Positions 15,093-22,265 of a stretch of DNA of 23,077 nucleotides are shown piece after piece. Each line of letters starts with the position of its first letter. Within the stretch, counting starts at the first letter, position 1. Source of the stretch: Thermoplasmata archaeon (lineage in GTDB: Archaea; Thermoplasmatota; Thermoplasmata; B31-G17); contig QMTG01000002.1 in assembly GCA_003649915.1 (NCBI GenBank), forward strand, positions 1 through 23,077, read 5' to 3'. A program made the translations under genes and the position numbers. A model generated the notes under the pieces. The model searched no databases and was not told the DNA's origin. It saw nothing but the letters and a program-made list of their open reading frames with translations.

Positions 15093-15494
15093 TCATTTTT
15101 CTCCTTTTTCTTCCTTCTCTGCGAACAAATCCTCTATTGATTTTGGACCATACTTCACAATTTTCATGTTAATTTGCGAAATATCCGAACTTATAGTATT
15201 CCCCCTGAGCAGTCTCCTTCTCCTCACGCCCCTATCCTTTGGATGAAAACCTGTGCTCTCAGACACCAAAACACGCCTTCTACCAGGCCCTGATATATCC
15301 CAACGCATCGGTACTCCGTCCTTATCGCTTCCACCCGTTATTTTGAGTTTATAGCCTGGAAGACTTACAAACCTGCCGTCAATCTCATCCCCTATTTTCT
15401 TGCCTATGAGTGCATTTGCTTCAGGCTCATCCACAACACGCTGATAGCATTTCCCCGTTTTTGGATCTCCAATCACTACCTTGAACTCCACCAT
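15093..15494 (-). CDS. rps6e: Ribosomal protein S6e
   Basis: S6e is a component of the archaeal and eukaryotic small ribosomal subunit. The 133 residues begin FKVVIGDPKTGKCYQ, and GKKIGDEIDGRF (31-42), ITGGSDKDGVPMR (52-64) and KGVRRRR-like GVRRRRLLRGNTIS (89-102) are the family landmarks. The acidic/basic tail EKEEKGEK is short, as in other archaea, and the long eukaryotic phosphorylated tail is absent. The gene leads the rps6e-aif2g pair. A TATA box about 34 bases before the ATG and GAGGTG about 12 bases before it support this start. Confidence 0.97.
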   Translation of the reverse strand: MVEFKVVIGDPKTGKCYQRVVDEPEANALIGKKIGDEIDGRFVSLPGYKLKITGGSDKDGVPMRWDISGPGRRRVLVSESTGFHPKDRGVRRRRLLRGNTISSDISQINMKIVKYGPKSIEDLFAEKEEKGEK

Positions 15495-15524
15495 TTTAAA
15501 TCCCGCACCTCATAACTGATAACT

Positions 15525-15532
15525 GTATAAAA
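15525..15532 (-). promoter_or_regulatory. TATA box of the rps6e-aif2g operon
   Basis: The minus strand reads TTTTATAC, about 34 bases ahead of the S6e ATG. This shows the ribosomal pair has its own promoter and does not depend only on readthrough from the kae1 operon. Confidence 0.55.
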
Positions 15533-15539
15533 TGTTTGT

Positions 15540-15562
15540 GCCTTTTTGTGGAAAAGAAAGGC
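15540..15562 (-). terminator. Hairpin directly after the rdgB stop
   Basis: GCCTTT and AAAGGC form a 6-base stem around an 11-base pyrimidine-rich loop, immediately after the TAA of rdgB. The loop contains CTTTT. It is a possible terminator or processing site for the kae1-bud32-rdgB transcript. Confidence 0.4.
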
Positions 15563-16120
15563 TTAGTCCATATTTTCTGCAATATATTTTGCTGCAAGCC
15601 TCATTGATTTTCCTCTATGAGAATACGCGTTTTTGTCAGCAGCACTCATCTCCGCAAACGTTCTTTTCTCCCCCCTTGGAATAAATATAGGGTCAAATCC
15701 AAAACCGCCATGCCCACGTGCCGTATGCGATATGTGCCCCTCACAAACACCCCTGCATAAAACCACCTCGTTGTTATGAACTACCGCCACAACTGATAAA
15801 AAGCGCGCACCTCTATTGCTTTTTCCCTCCATCAATGAAAGCACGCCCTGCAACCCTATTGTTCTGAATACATACGAAGAGTACACGCCCGGAAAGCCTT
15901 TGAGTGCGTCAATGAACAAGCCTGAGTCCTCGAGGATGAACGGCTTCGGCGTATTGTCCATCAAATACCTCGCACTGAATTCCGCAACTTCCTCCAACTT
16001 ATCCGCCTGTATCTCAACGTATTTCCTGTTTATCCTTTCAAGTTTTATGGCAAATGATGAAAACACCTTAGACGCTTCCTCAAACTTCTTATCGTTGGAT
16101 GTTACAAAATATACCCTCAC
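15563..16120 (-). CDS. rdgB: Non-canonical purine NTP pyrophosphatase (RdgB/HAM1, ITPase family)
   Basis: The enzyme cleaves XTP, ITP and their deoxy forms to monophosphates, which keeps deaminated purines out of DNA and RNA. The 185 residues are of normal length. VTSNDKK (6-12) is the nucleotide entry motif. LEDSGLFIDAL (63-73) holds the catalytic acidic residues E64 and D65. GFGFDPIFIP (139-148) binds the base, and YSHRG (166-170) gives the base-specific contacts. The GTG start overlaps the stop of bud32 as GTGA, with GGAGGAGGTAC just ahead. It is the last gene of the kae1-bud32-rdgB operon. The family is certain; substrate preference is inferred from it. Confidence 0.96.
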   Translation of the reverse strand: MRVYFVTSNDKKFEEASKVFSSFAIKLERINRKYVEIQADKLEEVAEFSARYLMDNTPKPFILEDSGLFIDALKGFPGVYSSYVFRTIGLQGVLSLMEGKSNRGARFLSVVAVVHNNEVVLCRGVCEGHISHTARGHGGFGFDPIFIPRGEKRTFAEMSAADKNAYSHRGKSMRLAAKYIAENMD

Positions 16121-16731
16121 ACGTACCTCCTCCTTTTCTCAATTTCTGCCAACTTTTTCATCACCTCATCAGCCTTTGAGCACTCACTAGCATACGCCTC
16201 TATGATTTTATCATATAGATGCATCTTATCGCTGTGCGTGCTCAGCCACACCTCCTTCAGCAAATACAAATCAACACCAAAGTCCTCAGCATTAATGCTA
16301 TGATAACCAAGACCGAAGTCGATAAAGTAAACCCTGTCATCCCTCAATATCATGTTTGATGTTGTGAGGTCACCGTGCACAAGACCTCCTTCATGCATAA
16401 CTGCTATGCTTCGCCCAATATTTTCGCATATTTTTTCCATCCTATCATCCCCCATTCTTACAATATTTTTCACAACATCACCCCTTATGTACTCCATAAC
16501 TATTGCTCCTTCCGCCAGATTAATATCAAATATTGTTGGTGTATTCACACCAAGCCTTTTTGCCTGATTAATAAGTGTTGCCTCATGCCTTGTCCTCATG
16601 CTCCGCAGCCATTTGTCTAGGCCGGGATGCCTGTATTTCTTCGGATGTCTGACCTTTTTTACAGCATCCCTTCCAAACCACTTAATCTTGTAAAGCGTTG
16701 CCTCTGCACCGACCTTTATGATTTCCGCCAA
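16117..16731 (-). CDS. bud32: KEOPS complex kinase/ATPase Bud32
   Basis: Bud32 is the small kinase-like subunit of KEOPS, which with Kae1 makes the t6A modification at position 37 of ANN-decoding tRNAs. The 204 residues begin IIKVGAEATLYK (4-15), with the ATP-site lysine likely at K25 or K26. E50 lies in the alphaC helix, HGDLTTSN (119-126) is the catalytic loop with D121, and DFGLGY (138-143) binds metal. The start is a TTG at 16729-16731: an in-frame stop lies four codons upstream, and GAGGTGGTG stands at proper distance. The gene overlaps kae1 by 16 bases in a different frame. In many archaea the two proteins are one fused chain; here they are separate. Confidence 0.96.
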   Translation of the reverse strand: MAEIIKVGAEATLYKIKWFGRDAVKKVRHPKKYRHPGLDKWLRSMRTRHEATLINQAKRLGVNTPTIFDINLAEGAIVMEYIRGDVVKNIVRMGDDRMEKICENIGRSIAVMHEGGLVHGDLTTSNMILRDDRVYFIDFGLGYHSINAEDFGVDLYLLKEVWLSTHSDKMHLYDKIIEAYASECSKADEVMKKLAEIEKRRRYV

Positions 16732-17696
16732 CTGACCACCACCTCATCCGTTCTGTACCTCTGCCTCACCACACTATTCTCAACACTCGTAGTCTGCCCA
16801 GATGATAACATCAGATACCCCGTATACGCTATCATTGCCCCGTTGTCAACACAGTACTGGGGCGGCGGAACATACATATTTCCATCCCTCTCAGTGATCA
16901 TATTTCTTACCATCTCCTGCAACCTCTTATTTTGCGCCACGCCTCCGCCCAATAGTATTTCGTCCTTTTCTAGATGTGCAAGTGCCCTTTCAGAAACCTC
17001 TACTAGCATTGAAAACGCTATTTCTTGCAAAGAATACGCTATATCTTCAATTCTCTCCTTTCCAATATACGATTGCGCCGCTGTAAGTATGCCTGAAAAG
17101 GCTACATCCATTCCTTTAACACTGTATGGTAGCATGAGCAATTTTTTACCCTTTTTTGCCAGCCTTTCAACTTCAGGCCCGCATGGAAAGGGCAATCCTA
17201 TTTCTCTTCCAAACTTGTCAAACATATTCCCTATGCCTATATCCTGTGTTTCACCGCACACCCTGTATCTTCCGTTGGCGTATGCTATTATCTGAGTATT
17301 TCCACCAGAGACGTAAAGAAGCACAGGGTCGCTTGCGCCTGTTAATAGCCTTCCTATCTCCAAGTGGGCGACACAGTGGTTCACCCCGATGAGGGGGATG
17401 GATAACCGCAGTGCGAGAACGCGAGCAACAGTGGCAACTGTGCGAAGGCATGGGCCTAAGCCCGGCCCCTGTGAGAAGGCGATTCCGTCCAAGTCTTCCA
17501 CTCCAATCCCTGCCCTTTCCAAGGCTCTTTTTATCAAGCCGGGAAAAACTTCTGCATGATGATTTGCCGCCTCTCTTGGGTGTATTCCTCCTTTCACGGG
17601 CATATACATATCGCTTATATTCACCAATACTTTTTCACCATCAACTATCCCTACACCCGCTGTGTGCGCTGTACCTTCGAGCCCCAGCACAATCAT
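16716..17696 (-). CDS. kae1: KEOPS complex threonylcarbamoyltransferase Kae1 (TsaD family)
   Basis: Kae1 transfers the threonylcarbamoyl group to A37 of tRNA inside the KEOPS complex. The 326 residues show the ASKHA fold. GLEGTAHTAGVGI (5-17) is the first nucleotide loop, GPGLGPCLRTV (78-88) the second, and NHCVAHLEIG (106-115) contains the metal ligands H107 and H111. LYVSGGNTQI (127-136) and VDNGAMIA (283-290) hold the likely ligands Y128 and D284. Residue numbers are almost the same as in characterised archaeal Kae1 proteins. The ATG at 17694-17696 has AAGGTG ahead. It is the first gene of the operon and is divergent from the large zinc-ribbon gene. Confidence 0.97.
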   Translation of the reverse strand: MIVLGLEGTAHTAGVGIVDGEKVLVNISDMYMPVKGGIHPREAANHHAEVFPGLIKRALERAGIGVEDLDGIAFSQGPGLGPCLRTVATVARVLALRLSIPLIGVNHCVAHLEIGRLLTGASDPVLLYVSGGNTQIIAYANGRYRVCGETQDIGIGNMFDKFGREIGLPFPCGPEVERLAKKGKKLLMLPYSVKGMDVAFSGILTAAQSYIGKERIEDIAYSLQEIAFSMLVEVSERALAHLEKDEILLGGGVAQNKRLQEMVRNMITERDGNMYVPPPQYCVDNGAMIAYTGYLMLSSGQTTSVENSVVRQRYRTDEVVVSWRKS

Positions 17697-17718
17697 TGTG
17701 GCACCTTAATTAATGGAC

Positions 17719-17752
17719 AATTAATAAATGCTCGCACCTACCCGCTTTATAG
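17719..17752 (-). promoter_or_regulatory. Candidate promoters of the kae1 operon
   Basis: Two TATA-like elements are read on the minus strand: CTATAAAG at 17745-17752, about 52 bases before the ATG, and CATTTATTAATT at 17719-17730, about 29 bases before it. The first would give a leader with the AAGGTG site, the second an almost leaderless transcript. I cannot choose between them. Confidence 0.4.
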
Positions 17753-17768
17753 TATAGTACTCCATAAC

Positions 17769-17777
17769 TTATATATA
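17769..17777 (+). promoter_or_regulatory. TATA box of the multi-zinc-ribbon gene
   Basis: TTATATATA lies about 35 bases ahead of the GTG at 17809. Transcription would begin close to the strong ribosome site AAGGAGGT at 17799-17806. Confidence 0.6.
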
Positions 17778-17808
17778 ACACAAAATCTATCTAATTTTAA
17801 GGAGGTCG

Positions 17809-20800
17809 GTGTTCACATTGGAAGAAATCGTCTGCCCGATTTGTGGCGCTCCGCTTGAGAAGGGGGCAAAAAAGTGTCCAGTATGCGGAGAGGAATTTGA
17901 GCACGGGCTGGATGAGGACACACTATATAAGAGGGCAATACAGGAATTCATGAAACTTCCAGGCATAGGAAGTGCGAGAGCACGAGCAATCTATGAATCT
18001 GGCGTTAGAAGTCTTGCCGACTTAAAAAAAGCGTCAGAGACTGGGAAACTAAAGGGTGTGGGTAAGAAAGTGGGGGAGGCAATAAAAGAGGAATTGTCCG
18101 AGGAGAAACTTAAAGAGAGTGGTCTTTATATATGCTCTAACTGCGGCGCATTTATGAGTGCCAGTGCAAAGCAATGCCCAAGATGTGGGGCCATTGTTGT
18201 GGAGGAGGAAGAGGCTGCAGATGAAGGTGCTGAGGAAATCGTTGAGGAGGAAGAGGAACATGTAGGTCTTTATATATGCCCAACCTGTGGTGCCTTTGTT
18301 AGTGAGGAGGCAAAATACTGTCCGCACTGTGGCACTGTTCTTGCGGATGAGGAGGAAGTTGCCGATAGCGTAAGCCTTGTAGACTCCGATGTGGACATAG
18401 GGGTGGGTGGAGAGCCAGTATCCTTCGGACCGCTGCGTGTGTGTAAGAAATGCGGAGCCTTTGTTAAGGAAGAGAGCGACCGTTGTCCTATCTGCGGTGC
18501 GGAAATAAGGGGGGAAGACGACCTTGTACAGGTAGCGATTGGCGAAGTTTTTGAGGAGGAAGAGGAAGGGGTTGAAAAGTTTAAAGAAGTACTCGGGGTT
18601 GAGGGGGAAATACCACCTGATGTTGAGGAAGAGAGTGAAGGAAAAATCGTTCTCTGCCCTCACTGCGGAGCGTTTACTCCTGAAAAAGGAGGGGTATGCC
18701 CAATATGTGGTGGAGATGTTGGAAAGGGGGTTGAAGTTGAGAAGGGAGAGATTAAAGAGGAGGAAAAGATGCACGATTTCCTGCTATGTCCGAATTGTGG
18801 TGCCTTCCTGAGTGAGGGAGCAAAAACTTGCCCAATATGTGGTGAAGTTGTGGGAGAGGCAGTTAGACCTGAAAAAGGCGTAGAAAAAGGCGAAGAAGAG
18901 GGTGTAGAAGCCCTAGAGACCTTTAAGAAAGCATTGGGAGTTGAGACCCTAGCACCATCATCTTTTCAAGAGGAAACAGAAGAGGTTGGTGGAGAGATTC
19001 TTCTATGCCCAATATGTGGTGCCTTCGTTAGCGAGAAGAGTACAAAATGCCCAATATGCGGATACGTGCTTGTTGAAGGGGGCGAAGGGGTGGAGGAAGT
19101 TGAAGAAGTAGAGAGCGCTGCGGAGATGAAAAACGAGAGTATGGAAGAGATGGCAAGAAGTACGGAGTCGGCTGCGGAAGGTGTTGAAAGCGTTGAAAGG
19201 GCAAGCATGGAAGGCGTGAAGGGCGTTGCTGAAGAGGGATTTGAAAGAGTTGCGAGGGAAGGTGTTGGAGATTTGGAAGAAGAGAGATTTGCGGAAGAGG
19301 TAAAGCGTGTTGGAGAGGAAGAGATAAGTGTTGAAAAAGCGGGTGTGGAGGACGCTGGTGAAGTAGAAGTTTTTGCTGGGCTTAAGCCCTTGCCCGAGAC
19401 CGTGAGCAAAGAAAAAGTGCATGTTCCCCTCAGGAGGGTTAAAAAGGTTGTCAAGAAAACACTTGTTGCGCCAAAAATGCATGTCGGAGTTATGGCAAGG
19501 GGTGAACATATACCGAGTGTGGGGAGAGGGATTGCCAAGCAAAGAGATATGAGAGCGGGAGTACAGTACAAGCCTCCTGCGCCACGAAAAGGTTTTGCAC
19601 CAAAGGTTGAAAAAAGGCGTGCAAGACCTACTGCTGTGAGAACCACTGCAAGGGGCAGACCTTCTGGCGCTAAAGTTGCCGTCTCTACAGCAACATCCAT
19701 ACCGCTAATCAGGCGTGTATATATATCGCCCGTGGAGGATTGGGAAAGGCATAGATCACTCGCTATAAAAACCTCATCTGCAGTGTTTTTCATAGCTTTG
19801 GTGGAATATATGATTATAAGAAACATGCCTTATGACTTGCTTGCCTCATTCTATGTTGGGCTTTTCATAGTTATGGCTTTTTATTTAGCCATTGGCGTAA
19901 TAATATCAATAACAGGATATCGCATTATTGGTTTGAAACACGGGGAGAAAAAAATGATCACAGTTTTTACTCTTTCCTTCTTGCTTGCGCTTTTTGTGCC
20001 TGTTCACTGGTATGCAGGCGTGCTACGCTCTGGCGGTCTGCTGGGCCAGCCCGTATTTGACTTAGTGTTCGCATCCATAGGCATAGTAGGCATTATTTAT
20101 TCGACGGCTATGATGAAGGGAAGGGTAGAGCACAGTGTAGTATGGCTATTCGGAACAGCCGTATTCTTCATATTTAGTGTGGAGCGACTCGCCAGATTTG
20201 AATCTAGTGCTGGTGGCTATCAGTATCCAACATATTATCTGCCTTCGGTGGGCGTAATTTTGCTCGTCATGGCATATCTTCAGCATATCGCCGAGCACTT
20301 TGTTAAAGAGCGGGTTGAGACTAGAGTAATGGTTGGTCACCACGAGTATGCTAGAAAGAGGATTGATAGAGCAAAAACAATATATGAGGATGTTCTTAGA
20401 AAAATGCCAGATGAGTATTTTGATGAAGAACCTATGGTCGGCAAGGCGTCTGCTCTCTTGAAAATTGGAAAACTTGATGAGGCGTTTCGTGATGTAAATA
20501 GGGCTATCGAAATAAACCCAAGCAATGAGGCTGCATGGAATTTGAGAGGGCTTATACTTTCAAAGATGGGAAGGCTTGAAGACGCACTGAGAGCGTTTAA
20601 TAGGGCTATTGAGATAAACCCCAGGTACGAAGTTGCCTGGAATAATAAGGGTAACTTACTAGCAAGGATGGGCAGGTATGATGAGGCACTGGAGTGCTAC
20701 AATACAGCTTTAAGAATAGAGCCCAGATACAAGGATGCCTGGATAAACAAGGGCTATGTTTTAGTAAAACTCGGAAGGTATGATGATGCTATGAAATGCG

Positions 20801-20832
20801 CCGATATGGCGAAGAAGCATATAATCGCGTAG
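17809..20832 (+). CDS. Membrane protein with seven zinc ribbons, helix-hairpin-helix region and TPR repeats
   Basis: I know no named family for this 1007-residue architecture. Seven zinc ribbons share exactly CxxC-x10-CxxC, with first cysteines at 9, 109, 157, 212, 283, 327 and 400; most read C-[PS]-x-C-GAF. Between ribbons one and two, LPGIGSARARAIYESG (50-65) and KLKGVGKKVGEAI (80-92) look like a pair of helix-hairpin-helix motifs. Glu-rich linkers join the ribbons and continue to about 520. A Lys/Arg/Pro-rich stretch (about 535-645) follows, then about six helices (650-672, 678-703, 714-732, 748-767, 774-792, 808-826). Four TPR-like repeats (about 873-1005) end the protein. An even helix count puts both ends in the cytoplasm. 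AAGGAGGT is strong but only two bases from GTG 17809; TTG 17818 is the alternative start. It may be a membrane-bound scaffold or nucleic-acid tether. Confidence 0.9.
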   Translation: MFTLEEIVCPICGAPLEKGAKKCPVCGEEFEHGLDEDTLYKRAIQEFMKLPGIGSARARAIYESGVRSLADLKKASETGKLKGVGKKVGEAIKEELSEEKLKESGLYICSNCGAFMSASAKQCPRCGAIVVEEEEAADEGAEEIVEEEEEHVGLYICPTCGAFVSEEAKYCPHCGTVLADEEEVADSVSLVDSDVDIGVGGEPVSFGPLRVCKKCGAFVKEESDRCPICGAEIRGEDDLVQVAIGEVFEEEEEGVEKFKEVLGVEGEIPPDVEEESEGKIVLCPHCGAFTPEKGGVCPICGGDVGKGVEVEKGEIKEEEKMHDFLLCPNCGAFLSEGAKTCPICGEVVGEAVRPEKGVEKGEEEGVEALETFKKALGVETLAPSSFQEETEEVGGEILLCPICGAFVSEKSTKCPICGYVLVEGGEGVEEVEEVESAAEMKNESMEEMARSTESAAEGVESVERASMEGVKGVAEEGFERVAREGVGDLEEERFAEEVKRVGEEEISVEKAGVEDAGEVEVFAGLKPLPETVSKEKVHVPLRRVKKVVKKTLVAPKMHVGVMARGEHIPSVGRGIAKQRDMRAGVQYKPPAPRKGFAPKVEKRRARPTAVRTTARGRPSGAKVAVSTATSIPLIRRVYISPVEDWERHRSLAIKTSSAVFFIALVEYMIIRNMPYDLLASFYVGLFIVMAFYLAIGVIISITGYRIIGLKHGEKKMITVFTLSFLLALFVPVHWYAGVLRSGGLLGQPVFDLVFASIGIVGIIYSTAMMKGRVEHSVVWLFGTAVFFIFSVERLARFESSAGGYQYPTYYLPSVGVILLVMAYLQHIAEHFVKERVETRVMVGHHEYARKRIDRAKTIYEDVLRKMPDEYFDEEPMVGKASALLKIGKLDEAFRDVNRAIEINPSNEAAWNLRGLILSKMGRLEDALRAFNRAIEINPRYEVAWNNKGNLLARMGRYDEALECYNTALRIEPRYKDAWINKGYVLVKLGRYDDAMKCADMAKKHIIA

Positions 20833-20870
20833 TTTTTCCTCCCAGATTTTTGGCATTTGTACTTTATGCC
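20833..20870 (+). terminator. T-rich terminator after the multi-zinc-ribbon gene
   Basis: The stop codon is followed at once by TTTTTCC and then by ATTTTT. A small inverted repeat, GGCAT/ATGCC (20852-20856 and 20866-20870), comes next. This fits an archaeal T-tract terminator ahead of the trxB promoter. Confidence 0.5.
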
Positions 20871-20900
20871 CCTACCAACATCAATCCCAATATTTCGCCG

Positions 20901-20914
20901 CCAAGGTTTTATAT
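20901..20914 (+). promoter_or_regulatory. BRE/TATA element of trxB, leaderless start
   Basis: CCAAGG then TTTTATAT (TATA core 20907-20914) has its centre about 27 bases before the ATG at 20938. Transcription would begin at or next to the ATG, so the mRNA is probably leaderless. This also rules out a longer protein starting at 20857. Confidence 0.7.
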
Positions 20915-20937
20915 CGGGGGATATTTCACATACAATC

Positions 20938-21840
20938 ATGGAGCACGATGTTGTGATAATCGGGGGAGGTGCGGCAGGACTGACTGCGGGAATATATGCA
21001 GTTAGGGCTGGGTTGGATGCGATTGTTATTGAGAAGGGTGTTGCAGGAGGCTTAATGGCAGAAGCGCCTAGTGTGGAGAATTATCCTGGGTTTAGAAGCA
21101 TAGGTGGCATGGAACTCGCACAAAAAATCGCAGAGCATTCTAGGGATTATGTGAATATTTTGGAAGGGGTTGAGGTTATTAGCGCCCGTCGCGATGATGA
21201 TATGTTTATTATAAACACAAGCAATGGTATGATAAGAAGCAGGGCGGTGATAATTGCCACAGGAACCAAGCACAGAACACTGGGCATTGATGGTGAGGAG
21301 AGGCTTAGGGGGAGGGGTGTATCTTACTGTGCAACATGCGACGGGTTCTTTTTTAGGGGGAAAAAAGTGCTCGTTATCGGCGGTGGAGATAGCGCTATAA
21401 AGGAGGCGCTTTATCTCATGAACATCGGATGCGATGTCACCGTTGTGCACAGAAGAGATAAATTAAGGGCCGAGCACGCTGTACAGGAGCAGTTCTTTAA
21501 TTCTGGGGGAGAAGTTATATGGAATGCGACAGTTAGCAGGATAGTTGGGGAAAGTTTTGTGGAAGGAGCAGTTATTAACAAGGAGGGAAAAGAGGAGATC
21601 ATAAAGGCAGATGGGATTTTTATTGCCATTGGTGAGGTACCGCAGACAGATATTGCTCTCGGTCTCGGTGTGCATCTAGACGATAACGGATACATTTTAG
21701 TGGATAAAACGCAGAGAACAAATATTGGATACGTATACGCTGCTGGTGATGTCACGGGAGGGGTAAGACAGATAGTTGTGGCGTGTGCAGAGGGCGCAGT
21801 TGCAGCACTTTCGGCGTATGAGGATTTAAAAAGAGTTTAG
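20938..21840 (+). CDS. trxB: Thioredoxin reductase
   Basis: This FAD enzyme passes electrons from NAD(P)H to thioredoxin or a thioredoxin-like protein. The chosen ATG gives 300 residues. VVIIGGGAAGLTAG (5-18) is the FAD-binding loop, CATC (131-134) is the redox-active pair, and VLVIGGGDSAIKEAL (144-158) is the second dinucleotide loop. VHRRDKLRAE (170-179) follows, and GDV near residue 275 closes the FAD site. The HRR-x3-R pattern is the one linked to NADPH preference in bacterial enzymes. An in-frame extension upstream (MYFMPLP...) contains the promoter and does not look like coding sequence. A small unknown gene and an anchored thioredoxin-like gene follow closely, and they are natural candidates for one redox operon. 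Confidence 0.96.
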   Translation: MEHDVVIIGGGAAGLTAGIYAVRAGLDAIVIEKGVAGGLMAEAPSVENYPGFRSIGGMELAQKIAEHSRDYVNILEGVEVISARRDDDMFIINTSNGMIRSRAVIIATGTKHRTLGIDGEERLRGRGVSYCATCDGFFFRGKKVLVIGGGDSAIKEALYLMNIGCDVTVVHRRDKLRAEHAVQEQFFNSGGEVIWNATVSRIVGESFVEGAVINKEGKEEIIKADGIFIAIGEVPQTDIALGLGVHLDDNGYILVDKTQRTNIGYVYAAGDVTGGVRQIVVACAEGAVAALSAYEDLKRV

Positions 21841-21850
21841 GGCTGGGAAG

Positions 21851-22243
21851 ATGATGGGTGAAAAAAGATTGGATATGAAGAATGCGAGTAAACAAATGCC
21901 CACGCTTGCTGAGGAACTACGGAAGGGGCATGATATTGAGGCAGGCTTTAGAACGTGCATGGGGCCGGGAGAACTGAAAAAATGCTGGATATCTTTATTA
22001 AAAGAATTTGAAATAGATGTGCGAAAAGCGGTGAATTACTGGTCGCCATCCTCGTACAATGGAGTATTAGACTTGGAGATTGCCAGTGGAAACCATCTTG
22101 CGGTTTTCTGGATAATTGGCAATGAGAATACTCTTATTTACTGGAGGGTTGTTGAAAAAGTTGACCTCAGCGAGGCAATAGAGGGTTTATCCTCAACGTA
22201 CATAATGAGTGGTGTGATAAGGCTTCTATCAGAGAAGTATTGA
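21851..22243 (+). CDS. Small protein of unknown function between trxB and the thioredoxin-like gene
   Basis: I do not recognise this 130-residue protein. It has a charged N-terminus (about 1-30), then a compact region. This includes FRTCMGPGELKKCW (33-46) with cysteines C36 and C44, VNYWSPSSYNGVLDLEI (61-77) and HLAVFWIIGNENTLIYWRVV (82-101), which suggest strands. There is no membrane helix and no signal peptide. It begins ten bases after trxB (ATG at 21851, with a second ATG directly after it) and ends 22 bases before the next gene. Its two cysteines and its position invite a redox role, but this is only inference. The even codon use and lack of frame breaks support a real gene. Confidence 0.75.
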   Translation: MMGEKRLDMKNASKQMPTLAEELRKGHDIEAGFRTCMGPGELKKCWISLLKEFEIDVRKAVNYWSPSSYNGVLDLEIASGNHLAVFWIIGNENTLIYWRVVEKVDLSEAIEGLSSTYIMSGVIRLLSEKY

Positions 22244-22265
22244 CTTTTTTGGGCTAAATTTTAAT

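Noticed and set aside
18049..19826. Long minus-strand open frames opposite the zinc-ribbon gene (18049-18774, 18966-19826, 19003-19542)
   Set aside because: They are antisense to the acidic repeat-rich part. Their low-complexity Ser/Thr/Phe/Leu composition mirrors Glu/Gly codons, and no domain is visible.
20857..20937. Upstream extension of the thioredoxin reductase by 27 residues
   Set aside because: The stretch contains a good BRE/TATA element placed for a leaderless start at 20938, and the family normally begins just before the FAD-binding loop.
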